From Undaria pinnatifida (taxonomy: Eukaryota; Sar; Phaeophyceae; Laminariales; Alariaceae), in contig JABAKD010000024.1 in the NCBI GenBank assembly GCA_012845835.1, positions 4,748,109 to 4,812,108 on the forward strand: a DNA stretch of 64,000 nt, written 5' to 3'. Each line of letters starts with the position of its first letter. Within the stretch, counting starts at the first letter, position 1. Shown piece by piece: positions 11,353 to 22,529 of the stretch. The translations under genes and the position numbers were made by a program. Below the pieces are notes generated by a model. It was not told where the DNA came from, ran no database searches, and was given only the letters and a program-made list of their open reading frames with translations.

Positions 11353-13492
11353 CGGTACAGTGTACGACCCGGGTAGTAATTATTCCCAAATCTCAAAACG
11401 ACCGCCCACTGCTGTTTCACTCGGGACACGCGGTGTGTCACCCCCCCCACACACAATTTCACCCGGGGCGATACAATCTAAAATCCACGATATTGTCACC
11501 GGGGGGGTGCAATACAATGTCAAATACGGTATGGTACCCACTCGTTTAGATGTGGAGGCGTTACTTGTACCCCCGCAATATAATACTTGCAAGGGTGTGT
11601 TTAGTACGGTGGGGAGTTTCGTGGGTATGGCTTTGGGGTCAATACCAAGAGTACCCGACTACCTGGGTATGCAATCCAAAAATACTGATTACGTAGTATA
11701 GAGACAGGTGTGGTATTGGGGGGCTGTGATATCGGTATTATGTACCCGCTCGTAAGGCCTGACACACCCAGCTCTAGTCGGGTAAACAATGGGGGACAAG
11801 CGGGCGCAAGGAAGGCGCACAGGCTTCTGGCCTGGTTGACCACCCCCCCGACTATCTCAAGCTGTTATGGAGGCGCTACTTGTACAACAGCAATACGATT
11901 CTTGTAGAGTTGTGTCCTCTCGCTCCACATGATCCGAAGACATCAGGGCGAGGAGAGCAACGTAACCTCTTCGGGACTCCAGAGGAAAAAAATGCCGATA
12001 AAGAGGTGGCGACAACTGCATCGGCCACACGAAGCAGACCGCGCTGCAGGGGTAGGGGACGAGCGCGGAGAACATCGAGAGGACACATACGACACGCGCG
12101 TGGCATGTTGAAACTCGCACTGCTGCACGCGCTTCCTACAAGGTCGATAAAATCGAACATGGAGCTTTTTAGGGCGCTGCACGTCGGTCCCAAAGGGCTG
12201 CTTGTTAGAACACGTGCCAAGGACAGGGTCACAATAAGGGCGTCGAAAAAGCGGTAAGACGTGTAGCCTGAACAGCACCTGTTAACGACAAGGGGTAGAA
12301 AGGCCTTCAGACATTTTCGGCCTGGAACTGGAAAACACGCACTGAAACACACTTGAAAAAAGTATCGAACGCCTGCGGTATGTATTTGTGGTTCTCACAT
12401 TAACTCTTCGCCAGAATCTAGCCGGTCGTCTAACGATACGCTCCAATAGCTGTAGAGCGGAATATTACCCCGGAAAAAAAAACTACGAGAGCAGACGACA
12501 CACATGAAAATCTGAAGCACGTCGTATTCTCCAGACAGTGAAAACTAAGTGAAATCACATAATATATCAGCTGTAGCATCCGCGACATTGGGCCAAGAAC
12601 ACAAGTATGGCAGACAACATAGAGGTCAGCAGTGGCAGACGGTATCCTGGGCATCACCTACCACGAAATAAACCCATCCTCATTCCCGCGACAACACCGC
12701 TCACAACGATTTGAGAATTGACGCGCTGCTACGATAGAGGTAGCACTTTTCGGGTGAAATGTTTTCTGAATGGCGGGGGCTCCTTAACCCCAAATCGTCG
12801 GAAGCAGGTCCATGTGTTTCGTGCGATTGTCGTCGTGTGCCTAGGCCGTAGGATTTTACATCCGGTAGAAGGGTTATTTTTTCTCCAAAGAATCAGTTTT
12901 TGGGAAAGGTCTAAGCTCCGAAATTGAGGAAACCTCAGAAAAAACGGTGCACCTCTATCGTAGCACGCGTCAATTCACAAAACATACACGTTTCATGCGA
13001 AACGTATTGTATCACACGTATTCGCACAATGGAAAAGGATTTTATGGCACGTCAAAACTCAAAACGTGAGCTGTATTGGTCCCCGCAATCCGAGCCGAAC
13101 AAAGCATAATACCCAAAACTGCGGGCTTTGCACCGTGCGGCGCTGCCCCCTGGGTGTGGGCAGAATGTCGCTGACTACGCCAATACGACGTTTCAAATAA
13201 TGTGGACGACACATTTCTCCTTCCGCTTTCCTCCCGCTTCGCACGGCCTAACTCCTCCGACGATATGTCACCGATTCCAAATGGCCAACTCGATCAATTA
13301 TCTCAGAACTTCCAATAAAAACCGGAGAAAGGCCGGACGAAACGGGTTCCGAAAGGCAAACTCGACTAGCTTGACGAGCACTTCTCGCTCTCCACGACAA
13401 AACCAGACGGCAAGCATACAACGCAAAACCAAAACACCACAACATAGGTACAGGGCGAAAAACAAAACCGATTTGCTGTAGCAGCCTCTCAC

Positions 13493-13613
13493 CGGGCGCG
13501 TCCAGAGACGCCGAAGTGGACGGTAGGTTCACATCCACAGAAGGTATAGCGCCTTCGGCATCGATTCCTCCGCTCGCGGCCGGCGCAGACACCGACATGT
13601 CAACGACGTCCCC
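13493..13613 (-). CDS. Exon V, copy in U3 (121 bp)
   Basis: Acceptor ACACTCGCCAG|GGGGAC and donor CCCG|GTGAGA. It encodes a Ser/Pro/Asp-rich stretch including IPSVDVNLPSTSASLDAP. Confidence 0.5.
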
Positions 13614-14353
13614 CTGGCGAGTGTTGGCACGCGGCAAGCAAAAACGCATACCAGGTACGTGATGAACGATGTAATTGTAATTTACGTCAGGGGCTCGCTA
13701 AATTGGTGAGCTGGGCAAAGAAAAGTCAGCGTAGCCAAATAGACTGTAGCGTACACGAAGAACTGTTTTTTCTCTGCCACTTCGGCCGCTTTCAAAGTTA
13801 ACCTTGACGGGGAAAGACACAATGTCGACATCACCACGTGTACGAGTGGCGAGCAGCAACACATTGGAGCAAAACAGTAACAGGTATTAGGTAGCAAATC
13901 AATAACTCTATTGGAATTTGAGAGTTTACAGAGGAAAAATTTCAACAAAACGAAACCATGACAGCATCGGCCCCAGCTTGGTTGGGGATGATTAATTTGC
14001 TGTCCGACCCACAATGCGAGGAGTCGGTATTACATGGCACGGCCGTAGCAATATCCTACTCGTACTGGTTTTGAAATGAAAAGCTAATGCAGCGGGAAAA
14101 TATATCGTAACGAGAAGACATGTCTACGATCTAGGGTCAAACGCTACCGGGCCTCTCAAAAGAAAGAGCGGCTCAATAAACCTAACCAAAACAATTCGGG
14201 GAAACAAGAAATTCGATATCTGTTATACTAAAGTTAGTGTAGGACACGACCTTCGTCAATAAAGAAGTCTAGCCTAAATCAATATATCGGTTATTATTGA
14301 GGGCAGGTAATGTAGTAGTCTACATTGGGCAAAACATGATCGTGATAACTCAC

Positions 14354-14539
14354 CTGAGTGGACGACAGAAGTTCACCGGGAAACGGCAAAGACCCCTCCT
14401 CCGATGCATCAGGCAACGACACGTCGGGAGCAGCCGCGGACACCTCTCGAGGTGCATCGGAATCATCGCTGCAGTAGGAATCCACGTCCAGATCCTGACA
14501 CACAGCATCGACATCCGGGTCCAGACACAAGGTGAATGA
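14354..14539 (-). CDS. Exon P in B1 (186 bp, phase 0-0)
   Basis: Acceptor GGCTTTGCAG|TCATTC and donor CACTCAG|GTGAGT give a symmetric 62-codon exon. Its first half is acidic with spaced cysteines (DPDVDAVCQDLDVDSYC). The second half carries the shared theme (DVSLPDASEEGSLP). The Asp/Cys spacing loosely recalls calcium-binding acidic repeats, but no domain is assigned. Confidence 0.5.
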
Positions 14540-14840
14540 CTGCAAAGCCAATGCGAAGAGTCTCGGCGATTGATCAGCTAAACATGCATTTTTCGGAGGC
14601 GAAGAAGATCTAATTGAACTTGTATAATAATATATTATCACCTGGGGTAGTCCCAGCCTCGATCTAAATTCCCCCCCTGTTCTTTCCCCTAGGGCGACGT
14701 GCTGCTCGCTGTGTTCTGGTGCCCTCGTGGTCTTGTTTGGATGTGAGATTTGTCTTGGTCAGAAAACAAAAAGGTCGTCGCATTGTGGGATGCATGGAGA
14801 TCTTCCTCTCCAGAAGATTACAAAACAGAAGATCTAACTT

Positions 14841-14924
14841 CCACAATAGTAGAGACAAAACAAAAGCAAGCAAGACCACGGCAACGAACCAGATGAAACA
14901 GCCTAACCGGCGTCGGGGCAGCAC
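14841..14924 (-). CDS. Transmembrane exon candidate in B1
   Basis: The minus strand encodes CFIWFVAVVLLAFVLSLLLW, followed by KLDLLFCNLLERK. A related hydrophobic run (FIWFIVVFLLAFVLSLL) is kept at about 23785-23850 in B2 despite nearby indels, which suggests past selection. It lies upstream of exon P, so the product would be N-terminally anchored. Exon boundaries are not resolved and no ATG begins this frame. Confidence 0.4.
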
Positions 14925-15427
14925 CCAAACTGGGTTCCGAATGTAACTACTAGAAGGGTAGGAACATCACATTACACTGAGCTTTCCACCGAAACACATC
15001 CAGCACAACCAGTGTCCGTGCTGATGCCTCCTTTTTGAGCGACGATTTGTGTGGTCACAAACTACAAGAGAGAGATACATACACATCCCAAGTACAGTAA
15101 GGGGATCTGCCTATGCAATGCCAAACACAATCAAAACGAAGGGGGAACATAACCACCCTGGCATAACCCGAAGAAGGCTCTTAATCGGGTACCTCACTGT
15201 ACCTGGACCATGAATACGTGTTTATAAAAAAAAAACTGTTTTTTCCACAAACTTCAGTAGATATAATATAGAGCTCTTCGAATGTGGGTTAGATGGTTGA
15301 TTAACTGCCAGATGACTGGTACTCTATGGTACGATACAGTATCATATCATATAATATACTCCGTCTGGCGAAAGCGATTTGGTTGTTGAATATTTCGGCA
15401 TTTCCGAAATGGACTACTAGATCATAA

Positions 15428-15525
15428 TCAAGTATCTCTGGTGATTACTCACAAGTATCTCTGGTGATTAGTCACACAAGTATCTCTGGTGAATAGTCAC
15501 AAGTATCTCTGGTGATTAGTCACGG
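15428..15525. repeat. Minisatellite, about 25 bp x 4
   Basis: Four copies of CAAGTATCTCTGGTGATTAGTCA-like sequence. The paralogous position in B2 (about 24362) has a single copy, so the array expanded after the B1/B2 duplication. Confidence 0.75.
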
Positions 15526-16689
15526 CTATATATAGTTTCAAACAGCCACGACCTCGGTGATTAGAGCATGATTGCGAACAATCAATCGCATAATTGACCC
15601 AACTTGTACGTCGGTTATGTGTGTTGGTTGTCAGCACTACGGTCGTATGTGTTGATTACTTCCGACTTAAAAATAGATACTTGGTCGAGCGGTCAGTACG
15701 GTGGTTTGATTAATATATCTTTGACTTGAGACTATTGCCAACAGCCAGCAGTATATAATGGACTGAATCGGTATAGTGGAAGCCATTGTGTTGAATTCAT
15801 GCACTTGAGGGTTTGAGCAAGTGCTGTCAACGTTTTGGGATTTTTTCCGTGATTGTTCGCCGAGATCAGTGAGCAGGACCGCGAACTTCCCATTAGAGGC
15901 ATGTGTCATTTACGGACGTACCGCCGCGAGCGCGTGGCCGTCGGGGTCCTTGGCGAAAGTTATCAGCCGCGGTAAACAAAACGTGTAATAACACTGCGGT
16001 CAATAAAAAATAGCCGTCTGAGAAATAGCCAAAACAGAAACTGCACCCTAGAGCGATGTCGAACATCGGATTTCTTACAAGAAAATGCTAAACTGGTTTG
16101 AACAACAACTACAACGAAGCGTCGCGGTACACATTGGACTGCCACGTGTGTTGGCCGTAAACATTTCTCGGAAGGGTGAGCCAATTAATGCCGCGGGAAC
16201 AAATGGCGTCAATGAGGCATCGAATAGTTTGTTTGCTCGGTGTAACGGTAAAACCAAACGCACAGCGGTATTGAAAACGCGATGACAAAAAATAACCATG
16301 GCAGCATCGGCCCCTGCTTGGTTGGGGATAATAAATTAGTTGTCCGACCAACGACGCGAGGACTTGCTATGATAGGAACGGGCGCAGCACCATCCTACTC
16401 GTACTAGCTATAAACTGAAATGTATTTGCAGCGGAAACAGGTCTCATAACGGCAAGACATATCTACGACCTAGGGCAATACACTACCGCGAGTCTCAGAA
16501 AAAAGAGGGGCACACGAAACCTAGGAAAACCAAACTGCGGGGAGACAACAAATTCGGTAGCTGTTACACTAAAGTAAATGCAGGACACGCCCTTTTTCAA
16601 CAAATAATCCAGCCTAAAAGCAACACATCGCTTTCTTGTCGAGGGCCGGTACTGTGCATAGTAGTCCATATTTGGCAACACATGGCCGT

Positions 16690-17046
16690 TAGACCCGGAT
16701 GAGGATACGATGCCTGAAGACCCGGGCGGGGACGGCTACTGCGATGACTTTCCCCATGTGTCTCGAGAGGTGTACGTGGCTACCCCCCAAGTGTCGTTGC
16801 CTTGTGCCTCGGAAGAAGCGTCTCTGCCGTCTGCCGGCGAAGACCAGTCGTCCACTCACCGGGTGAGTGGGTGAGTGGACGACTGGCCTTCACCGGTAGA
16901 CGGCAGGGACGCTTCTCCAGAAGCACCAGGTATCGACACTTCGGGGAGAGCCGCGGACATCTCTCGAGACACATCGGGATAGCCGTCGCAGTAGCCGTCC
17001 ACGCCCGGGTCTTGGCATCGTATCCTCATCCGGGTCAGGACACAAA
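16690..17046. repeat. Inverted pair of exon-P-like segments
   Basis: The plus strand at 16696-16862 encodes an acidic/LP-rich exon-P-like stretch (EDPGGDGYCDD, CASEEASLPSAGED). The minus strand at 17046-16868 encodes its counterpart (DPGVDGYC, GASGEASLPSTGE). The centre near 16865 is the palindromic CCACTCACCGGGTGAGTGGG. This is another fold-back duplication of the same exon. Confidence 0.7.
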
Positions 17047-17554
17047 GCATCCACGTCCGGGTCCTTACACTCAGTATCCCCCTCCGGGTTCTGACACGCG
17101 CCAAATCACCGCAAAGTCAATGTCCCGTCGACCGTACAGCTAAAAAAAAGCTTCTTGGAGGCGGAGCAAGTTTATTCAAACGTGATTTATACCTCACATT
17201 TCATAGACGAAAACGATAAACTGTTTTGAACGGTAAATAAAACGAACCGTCACGGTACACATTTGACGGCCACCTGGTTTGGCGTTGAAAGTTTCTCTTA
17301 AAAGGTAAACCAATAATGTCTCGGGAACAAATAACGTCAATGAGGCGTCGCCGTATTTGTTTGTTCGACGTAACACCGAAACCAAACGTACTGCGGTATT
17401 TGGCAGCAACTTGTCATCGCAGTAGACGTCTGCTCTGTGACGCTAAATTAACATTTGCTCGATAAGCTTTTGCCCAAAGACTGTGTATCAACATTTCTTC
17501 GGTAGGATGCTGCTCGATATCAAAATATTAATATAAACCAACAGTCAAACTGCC

Positions 17555-18300
17555 CATAATATGAACAGTTCGAGAGACATGGGTGAATACAGTGCACAAC
17601 ACCCTGAAATAAAAAAAAGTTAAAGAAAGGTATCCTGAGGTTGACATCCTGAGATTAACAGAAAATGATCAAAATAAATCGGGAGCCGTGTACTGAACAT
17701 AGTGTGGGACATACTACTACTGTGTACCAGTAGCCCTCTATTTTCATTTTAACTGCGCCAAAGAGATTTGAGTTAAATCGACACACGACGCGTATGAAAA
17801 TACGTGGAAGTGTGGTTAGCTTAACCTTTATTTTTCCCCATCCGCCGGAGGATAAAAAAACAAAAAACAAAAAAGCAAAAGAGATTATTACTCCAATTCC
17901 CACGTAAATTGTTCCCTGGAGAAAGGTACAGCTCTAGTGGGGTTAGTACCAGTGGCCAACGGATACCCGCCAACCTTGGGGGGAAAATACCGCGGTGCTC
18001 GCGAGCATTTTCGGATACTTTGGACGTACACCCGGGTACCCGTGTACCCGGGATTTTATTTGACCTTGTTTGGTCCATAAAATTGCAACGAACAGAGGGT
18101 TGGTAGGGCAGGGGTATCATGACACAACGTTCGACAGGGCAATTACCACAATGGTTTCAATACTCCGTACGTACATCTTACGTACAAACGGAGCCAATAC
18201 AAGGGATTCAACGCGCTACTGGCCCGCATTCGCTGCGCATACACCCCAAACCAATTGGATATGGGGACGTATGTTTGTGTGTGCGAGGGATAGTATTCTA
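17555..18300. repeat. Dispersed repeat, copy 1 (pair with 51.77-52.41 kb)
   Basis: Matches 51.77-52.41 kb, including AATCGGGAGCCGTGTACTGAA, GTGGCCAACGGATACCCGCC and ACCCGTGTACCCGGG. It carries the retroposon at 17769 that copy 2 lacks. No coding frame is supported. Confidence 0.75.
17769..17877 (+). mobile_element. Poly(A) retroposon (SINE-like), 5'-truncated, with 9-bp TSD
   Basis: The sequence TGAGTTAAATCG...CCGGAGGATAAAAAA ends in an A-rich tail and is flanked by AAAGAGATT at 17760-17768 and 17878-17886. The paralogous locus at 51976-51984 has a single AAAGAGATT and no insert, so it is an empty site. Two longer copies occur at 22389 and 51005. Confidence 0.8.
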
Positions 18301-18419
18301 AGGGTTTCCTGCAGACTGTGTACGGCATGCCGCCCAGGGAACGTGATTAGAGGATGGCACGTTTCGTCTCCAGGGAATCACCTGCGTTCCCACGGCCCAA
18401 TTGGGCGGATCGGTAGCGC

Positions 18420-18904
18420 AACGAACCCCGCGGGATTGTGATTCTTCGAGTGTGTGAGAGAAAGAGGTGTACCAAGTCTGTACTCATCAATTTCGAGGGC
18501 GGGGAATACCTTGGTACTCGCCGGTATTTCGGCTCCGCGTACCCGGATACTGGTCATTTTACTCTGGAAACCCCGGGGATGCCAATTTATTGTTCCCTAC
18601 ATGACGTCTCCTATACATTGTTTATTGTTCGTGTTTTTTTGCGGCATTTTTTGAATTTGAGGCCACGTCGACGGCTGCTTGGGGAGCTCTCGCCTTCGCC
18701 CGCCTTCGAAGTCGATCCTTGCCTGCTACTGCTGCACTGCTGCTGAACTGCTGTTGCGAGCTCCATGCGCTACGTGTCCGGCACAGTATTGGATACGTTA
18801 AAGTTAGTGCGGGTCGTGTGACGTGTGTGCGAGGGAGGATGCTTTTTGGCAAAATACCCAGACCCTCGCGTGTACTCGGGACGCGGGTAACTGGGTACCC
18901 CATG
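18420..18904. other. Unique spacer between B1 and U4
   Basis: No gene or recognised repeat. It holds a CTGCT-rich stretch near 18720-18770 and a segment rich in GGGTAAC/GGGTACC near 18880-18902. Confidence 0.5.
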
Positions 18905-19499
18905 TGTTGTCTTGATATATGTCCTCCGGAGTCGTCCCGTGCCCCATCAGCGTATACCTACCCCGAACAGATAACACACTGAGAGCGCAAGATGGTATCA
19001 CGGTCTTCAAGCCAGCCAAAAACAAGCAGCCTTGCCAACCGTGCCATGGGAGCGCCAAGCAGTACGACTCATATCATACTCCGCACAGGTACGAAGACAT
19101 CTGTATATTGTAGTCCGGGTGCATCTCCTACCTCAGCAGCTCGAGTTGGTGCGTGTAGCCGATGCTGTAATCGTCACTTGCGTTTGATTTGTTTTTCCCC
19201 TTGAAGCCCCAAAGAAGGTACTCATATAAATAGAAGCACTACACCCTACCATCCGTTCTGAGAAAAAAAACGCAGCCACAAAGGTTGTGTCCAAGAGAGG
19301 GACGCAAAACGAGCAGTCTCGTCGCTATTCCGAAACACGTCTGAGCACCAAAACCTTACCAGGGTGTTCCTTTTTCTACTGCAACACGTGATCACGTAGA
19401 ACTCCAAGTGTGCTGACCCCAAAACCGGGGAGTCAGTTCTGAAGGGGGAAACACTCGGCCCCGCACGAGCGGAATCGGGGTACGTGCTCCAGTACTTAC

Positions 19500-19652
19500 C
19501 GAAGGAAACGGCAGGTCTTCCGCAAAAGACGGCAGAGACGCTCCTCCGGAAACGCCTGGCAACGAAACGTCGGGAGAGGCCACGAACAACGGACACGTTT
19601 GTCGCCGTACAGCACAGGTACAGTATACGACCCGGGTCGTAATTATCCCCAA
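19500..19652 (-). CDS. Exon W, copy in U4
   Basis: Ends at CTTCG|GTAAGT in phase 0. The peptide includes ASPDVSLPGVSGGASLPS. The acceptor is unresolved. It lies just left of the LINE-disrupted part of U4. Confidence 0.4.
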
Positions 19653-19714
19653 ACCCCAAAACGACCACCCACTGCTGGATCACTCGGGATTCGTTGTATA
19701 TCACCTCCCCCACA

Positions 19715-20190
19715 CACAATGATGTAATGCTGGACGGGGACATATACAAACATGTGAATATTTCACAAGTAGTTGCACAGGGATGTACACTATCACCCGA
19801 TCTATTCAAGGTATATATTAATGACATGATAGTAGCAGTCGAAGCAGCAAAGCAAGGAGTCATGACGGGGGGAAGATATACGGTGTCGGGGTTGATGTTT
19901 GCGGATGATTTCGTGGGGATATCAGAAACACCCGAAGGATGGCAGAAACAGATAGAGAAAGCACCAGAGTACACTAGGAAATGGAGAGTGACAGCGAACG
20001 TGAAAAAATGCGCAGTAGTCATATGTAACGAAGACAGGGGGAACCCGGTAAAATTCAAACGTAAGTGGGGAGAAGATGAACTACCGATCGTAGACCAGTA
20101 TACGCTCCTTGGCGTAGAGACCTCAAAGGACTGCTCTTGGGACGCACACAAAAACGAAAGTAATAGGGAAGGGTAAATCACAAGTAGGCA
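19715..20190 (+). mobile_element. LINE reverse-transcriptase fragment
   Basis: The plus-strand frame encodes the core of a non-LTR reverse transcriptase. It has the QGCTLSPDLFKVYINDMI block, then the catalytic FADDFVG block near 19910, then the KCAVV and LLGVE blocks. It is truncated at the 5' side (no endonuclease seen) and stops shortly after KSQVGKMDAIL. It breaks into U4 directly after CCCACACACAAT. Confidence 0.85.
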
Positions 20191-20339
20191 AGATGGATGC
20201 AATCCTAACTACCGATCAAGTAACGCTTCCACATGTAATTGAGTGCATATGTGGCAGTGTATTACACCCCCCCAGTGACAACGTCTTGGATTTTAGATTT
20301 CATCGCCCGGGGTGACATTGTGTGTGGGAGGGGAAGGGG

Positions 20340-21432
20340 AGGGGGCGTACTCATTTGTTGCTTGCCTTAGTCATTTGACCATTTACGCATCCCTTTCGAG
20401 ACGGAGCACCGTTCCTACTCCTAATAGCGACACCTCCAACGTTTGGGCGCTCATTACGTTTCTTCCATATACTAACTAAAAACTGTTTGCTTATTGTATC
20501 CCCGTCCTGGTTCCCCGCCTGCGGCCACCATCTATCTCCTAGTATAGCGATCATTTTTTTATGTTACTCTCAATTCTACCAACCTTTTCCACGTCACATA
20601 CGTCTATTTTCCTAATCTCCTCTAACGCATCCCGTTCCTCCTTGCATATTTCACATTCTCTTACTATGTAAATCCTACTCTCTATTGTTGTGCGACACGG
20701 GCACATGTTTGTAGCCACGTCTTCCTCCTTCCGACTACTGGTATATCTCTTTCTTCTTTCTGGTAGGTCCAGGTCCCCTACACGAAATCGCAGTTTCAGC
20801 ATTTTCGCGTGGTCCATTGGGCCGTGCAGATAAGTTTTCATTCCAATGTCTTCCCTCAACCCCCCGTATATCTCTAACTACTTCTCCTATTTCACCTTAT
20901 TTCTTAGCGCTAGCCTTTCCCGTTCTTTTATTGATTTTACTTCTTTTTTTTTGTATCGACCAAACTTGTCTATGGACAGTACCCCTTCCTGGTCTCCCCC
21001 TAAATCGTTCCATATTTTCTCGACTACGTCATTCCATCTTATTCCAGCTCCCCCTTTTGTTTTTTCTCCCATATCAACTATGGCTGGCAACCTCTTTTCT
21101 GGCATGTTCTTTGCTTTGTATTGCCATTTCATCTTTCTCACGTCTCTGATTGTTTTAAGTGGGTACATTCCTAGTGCTGCTCTTAATGCTATATTGCTCG
21201 TCGTATTTGAGCTCCGTAGTATCTTTTTGGCTGCTGTCATCTGCACTGTTTCCAGTTGTTTTACGAACTTCGCGTTTCCTTCCCATACTTCTAGTGCATA
21301 CTCTAATTTTGGTACAATCGCATTAATCAGAAAGTATATTTTAATCCTAATGTCAAGGTGGGGGTCTTGTAGGATCGCATCCATCTGGCCCACTTGTGAT
21401 TTATCCTTTCCTATTACTTACGCTATGTAGAG
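20340..21432 (-). mobile_element. LINE 3' part (post-RT region to the end of the ORF)
   Basis: The minus strand encodes the region after the RT domain, starting KSQVGQMDAILQDPHLDIR, then PKLEYALEVWEGNA. A Cys-rich C-terminal segment follows (MCPCRTTIES...VRECEICKEERD). It ends near ERPNVGGVAIRSRNGAPSRK. Several in-frame stops and frame changes show decay. Its 5' edge overlaps by about 15 codons with the 3' edge of the plus-strand fragment, with small differences, so these are either two copies or one rearranged copy. Confidence 0.8.
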
Positions 21433-22215
21433 CGAAATATGGCCTCACAAAATAACTAAGCAAACGACACACATGCAAAATTGAAGCAAGTCGTACACCC
21501 CAAATATCGAAGTTTAAGTGAAATCACGTATCAGCAGTAGCATCCGCGACATTGGGCCAAAATATCAAGCATAGAAACAAGTATGGCAGACGCGACAGAG
21601 GTCAGCAGTAGCAGACGGTGTCCTGGGCATCAGTCACTACTAAATAAACCCAACCTCATTCCAGTGACAACACCGCTCATAATAACTCGAGAACTCACCA
21701 AACATACACCTTTCGTGCTGAACGTATTGTATCACACGTACTCGCACAATGAAAAAGCGCTTGTGTGGCATGTCAAAACTCAAAAGGTGAGCACCGTTGA
21801 TCCCCGCAATCAGAACCGAACAAAACAGAATACCCAAAACTGCGCGTTTTGCACCGTGCGGCCCTGCCCCTGGGTATGGACAGAATGTCACCGACCACGC
21901 CAATACAACCATTTCAAATTAGTGTGGACGAAACGCTTCCTCCTCCGTGTTCCCCCGCTTCGCACGGCCTAACTCCTCCGACGAGATGCCACCGATTCCC
22001 AACGGCCAACCCGATCAATTCTCCCAACACTTCCAACAAAACCAGAAGGCAGGCCGAACGAAACCAACTCCGAAGAGGCTAACTCCACCAACTCTACAAG
22101 CACTTCCCGCTCCCACAACAAAACTAGACGGCAGGCATACAATGGAAAACAACAAAATCGCAAGGTAGGCACACAGGGCGAAAAGAAAATCCGATTTGTT
22201 GCAGCAGCCTCTCAC

Positions 22216-22336
22216 CGGGCGGGTCTAGAGACACCGAAGTGGATAGTTGGTCCACATCCGCAGAACGCTTAGCGCCTTCGGCATCGATACCTCCGCTCGC
22301 GGTCGGCGCAGACACCGACATGTCAACGATTTCCCC
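22216..22336 (-). CDS. Exon V, copy in U4 (121 bp)
   Basis: Acceptor ACACTTGTCAG|GGGGAA and donor CCCG|GTGAGA. Length and phase match the other three copies. Confidence 0.5.
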
Positions 22337-22388
22337 CTGACAAGTGTTGGCACGCAAGCAAAAACGCACACCAGACACATGGTGAACA

Positions 22389-22515
22389 AGCTAGCGTTGG
22401 GCTGCGAAAGCAACTGAGTTAAATCGACACACGACGCGTATGAAAATACGTGGAAGTGTGGTGAGCTAAAGCTTTATTTTTCCCCATCCGCCGGAGGATA
22501 AAAAAAAAAAAAAAA
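22389..22515 (+). mobile_element. Poly(A) retroposon, longer copy
   Basis: Starts AGCTAGCGTTGGGCTGCG and ends in about 17 A residues. It interrupts sequence at the end of U4. No internal Pol III box was recognised with confidence, so a tRNA, 5S or mRNA origin is open. Confidence 0.65.
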
Positions 22516-22529
22516 TGCAATTTCTGTCA

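Larger units (their letters stand above)
10326..13685. repeat. Tandem unit U3 (about 3.36 kb)
   Basis: Third unit, colinear with U1 and U2 but shortened near its left side. It keeps only the left-arm orientation of the long palindrome (about 10604-10735) and only the right arm of the short one (about 10786-10875). Confidence 0.75.
13690..18300. repeat. Block B1, paralogue of B2
   Basis: 13.69-16.1 kb aligns along its length with 22.53-25.1 kb. 16.1-17.5 kb holds diverged relatives of the 1001-bp array unit. 17.55-18.30 kb matches 51.77-52.40 kb. B1 therefore gives the uninterrupted order of a block that is split by two insertions in B2. It carries a TM exon candidate, exon P and an inverted exon-P pair. 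Confidence 0.7.
18905..22388. repeat. Partial unit U4, interrupted by LINE sequence
   Basis: Similarity to U2 begins at the CGGAGTCGTCCCGTGCCCCATCAG landmark (18931; compare 7605) and ends at a poly(A) retroposon at 22389. About 1 kb of unit sequence (equivalent to about 11.45-12.44 kb in U3) is missing and replaced by LINE fragments. A roughly 120-bp piece of the missing unit survives in inverted orientation at about 20210-20335. Confidence 0.7.

Noticed and set aside
8825-12352. 155-158-codon Cys-rich minus-strand frames in U2 and U3
   Set aside because: Opposite-strand frames are equally open and U1 does not keep the full frame; not enough to call a gene.
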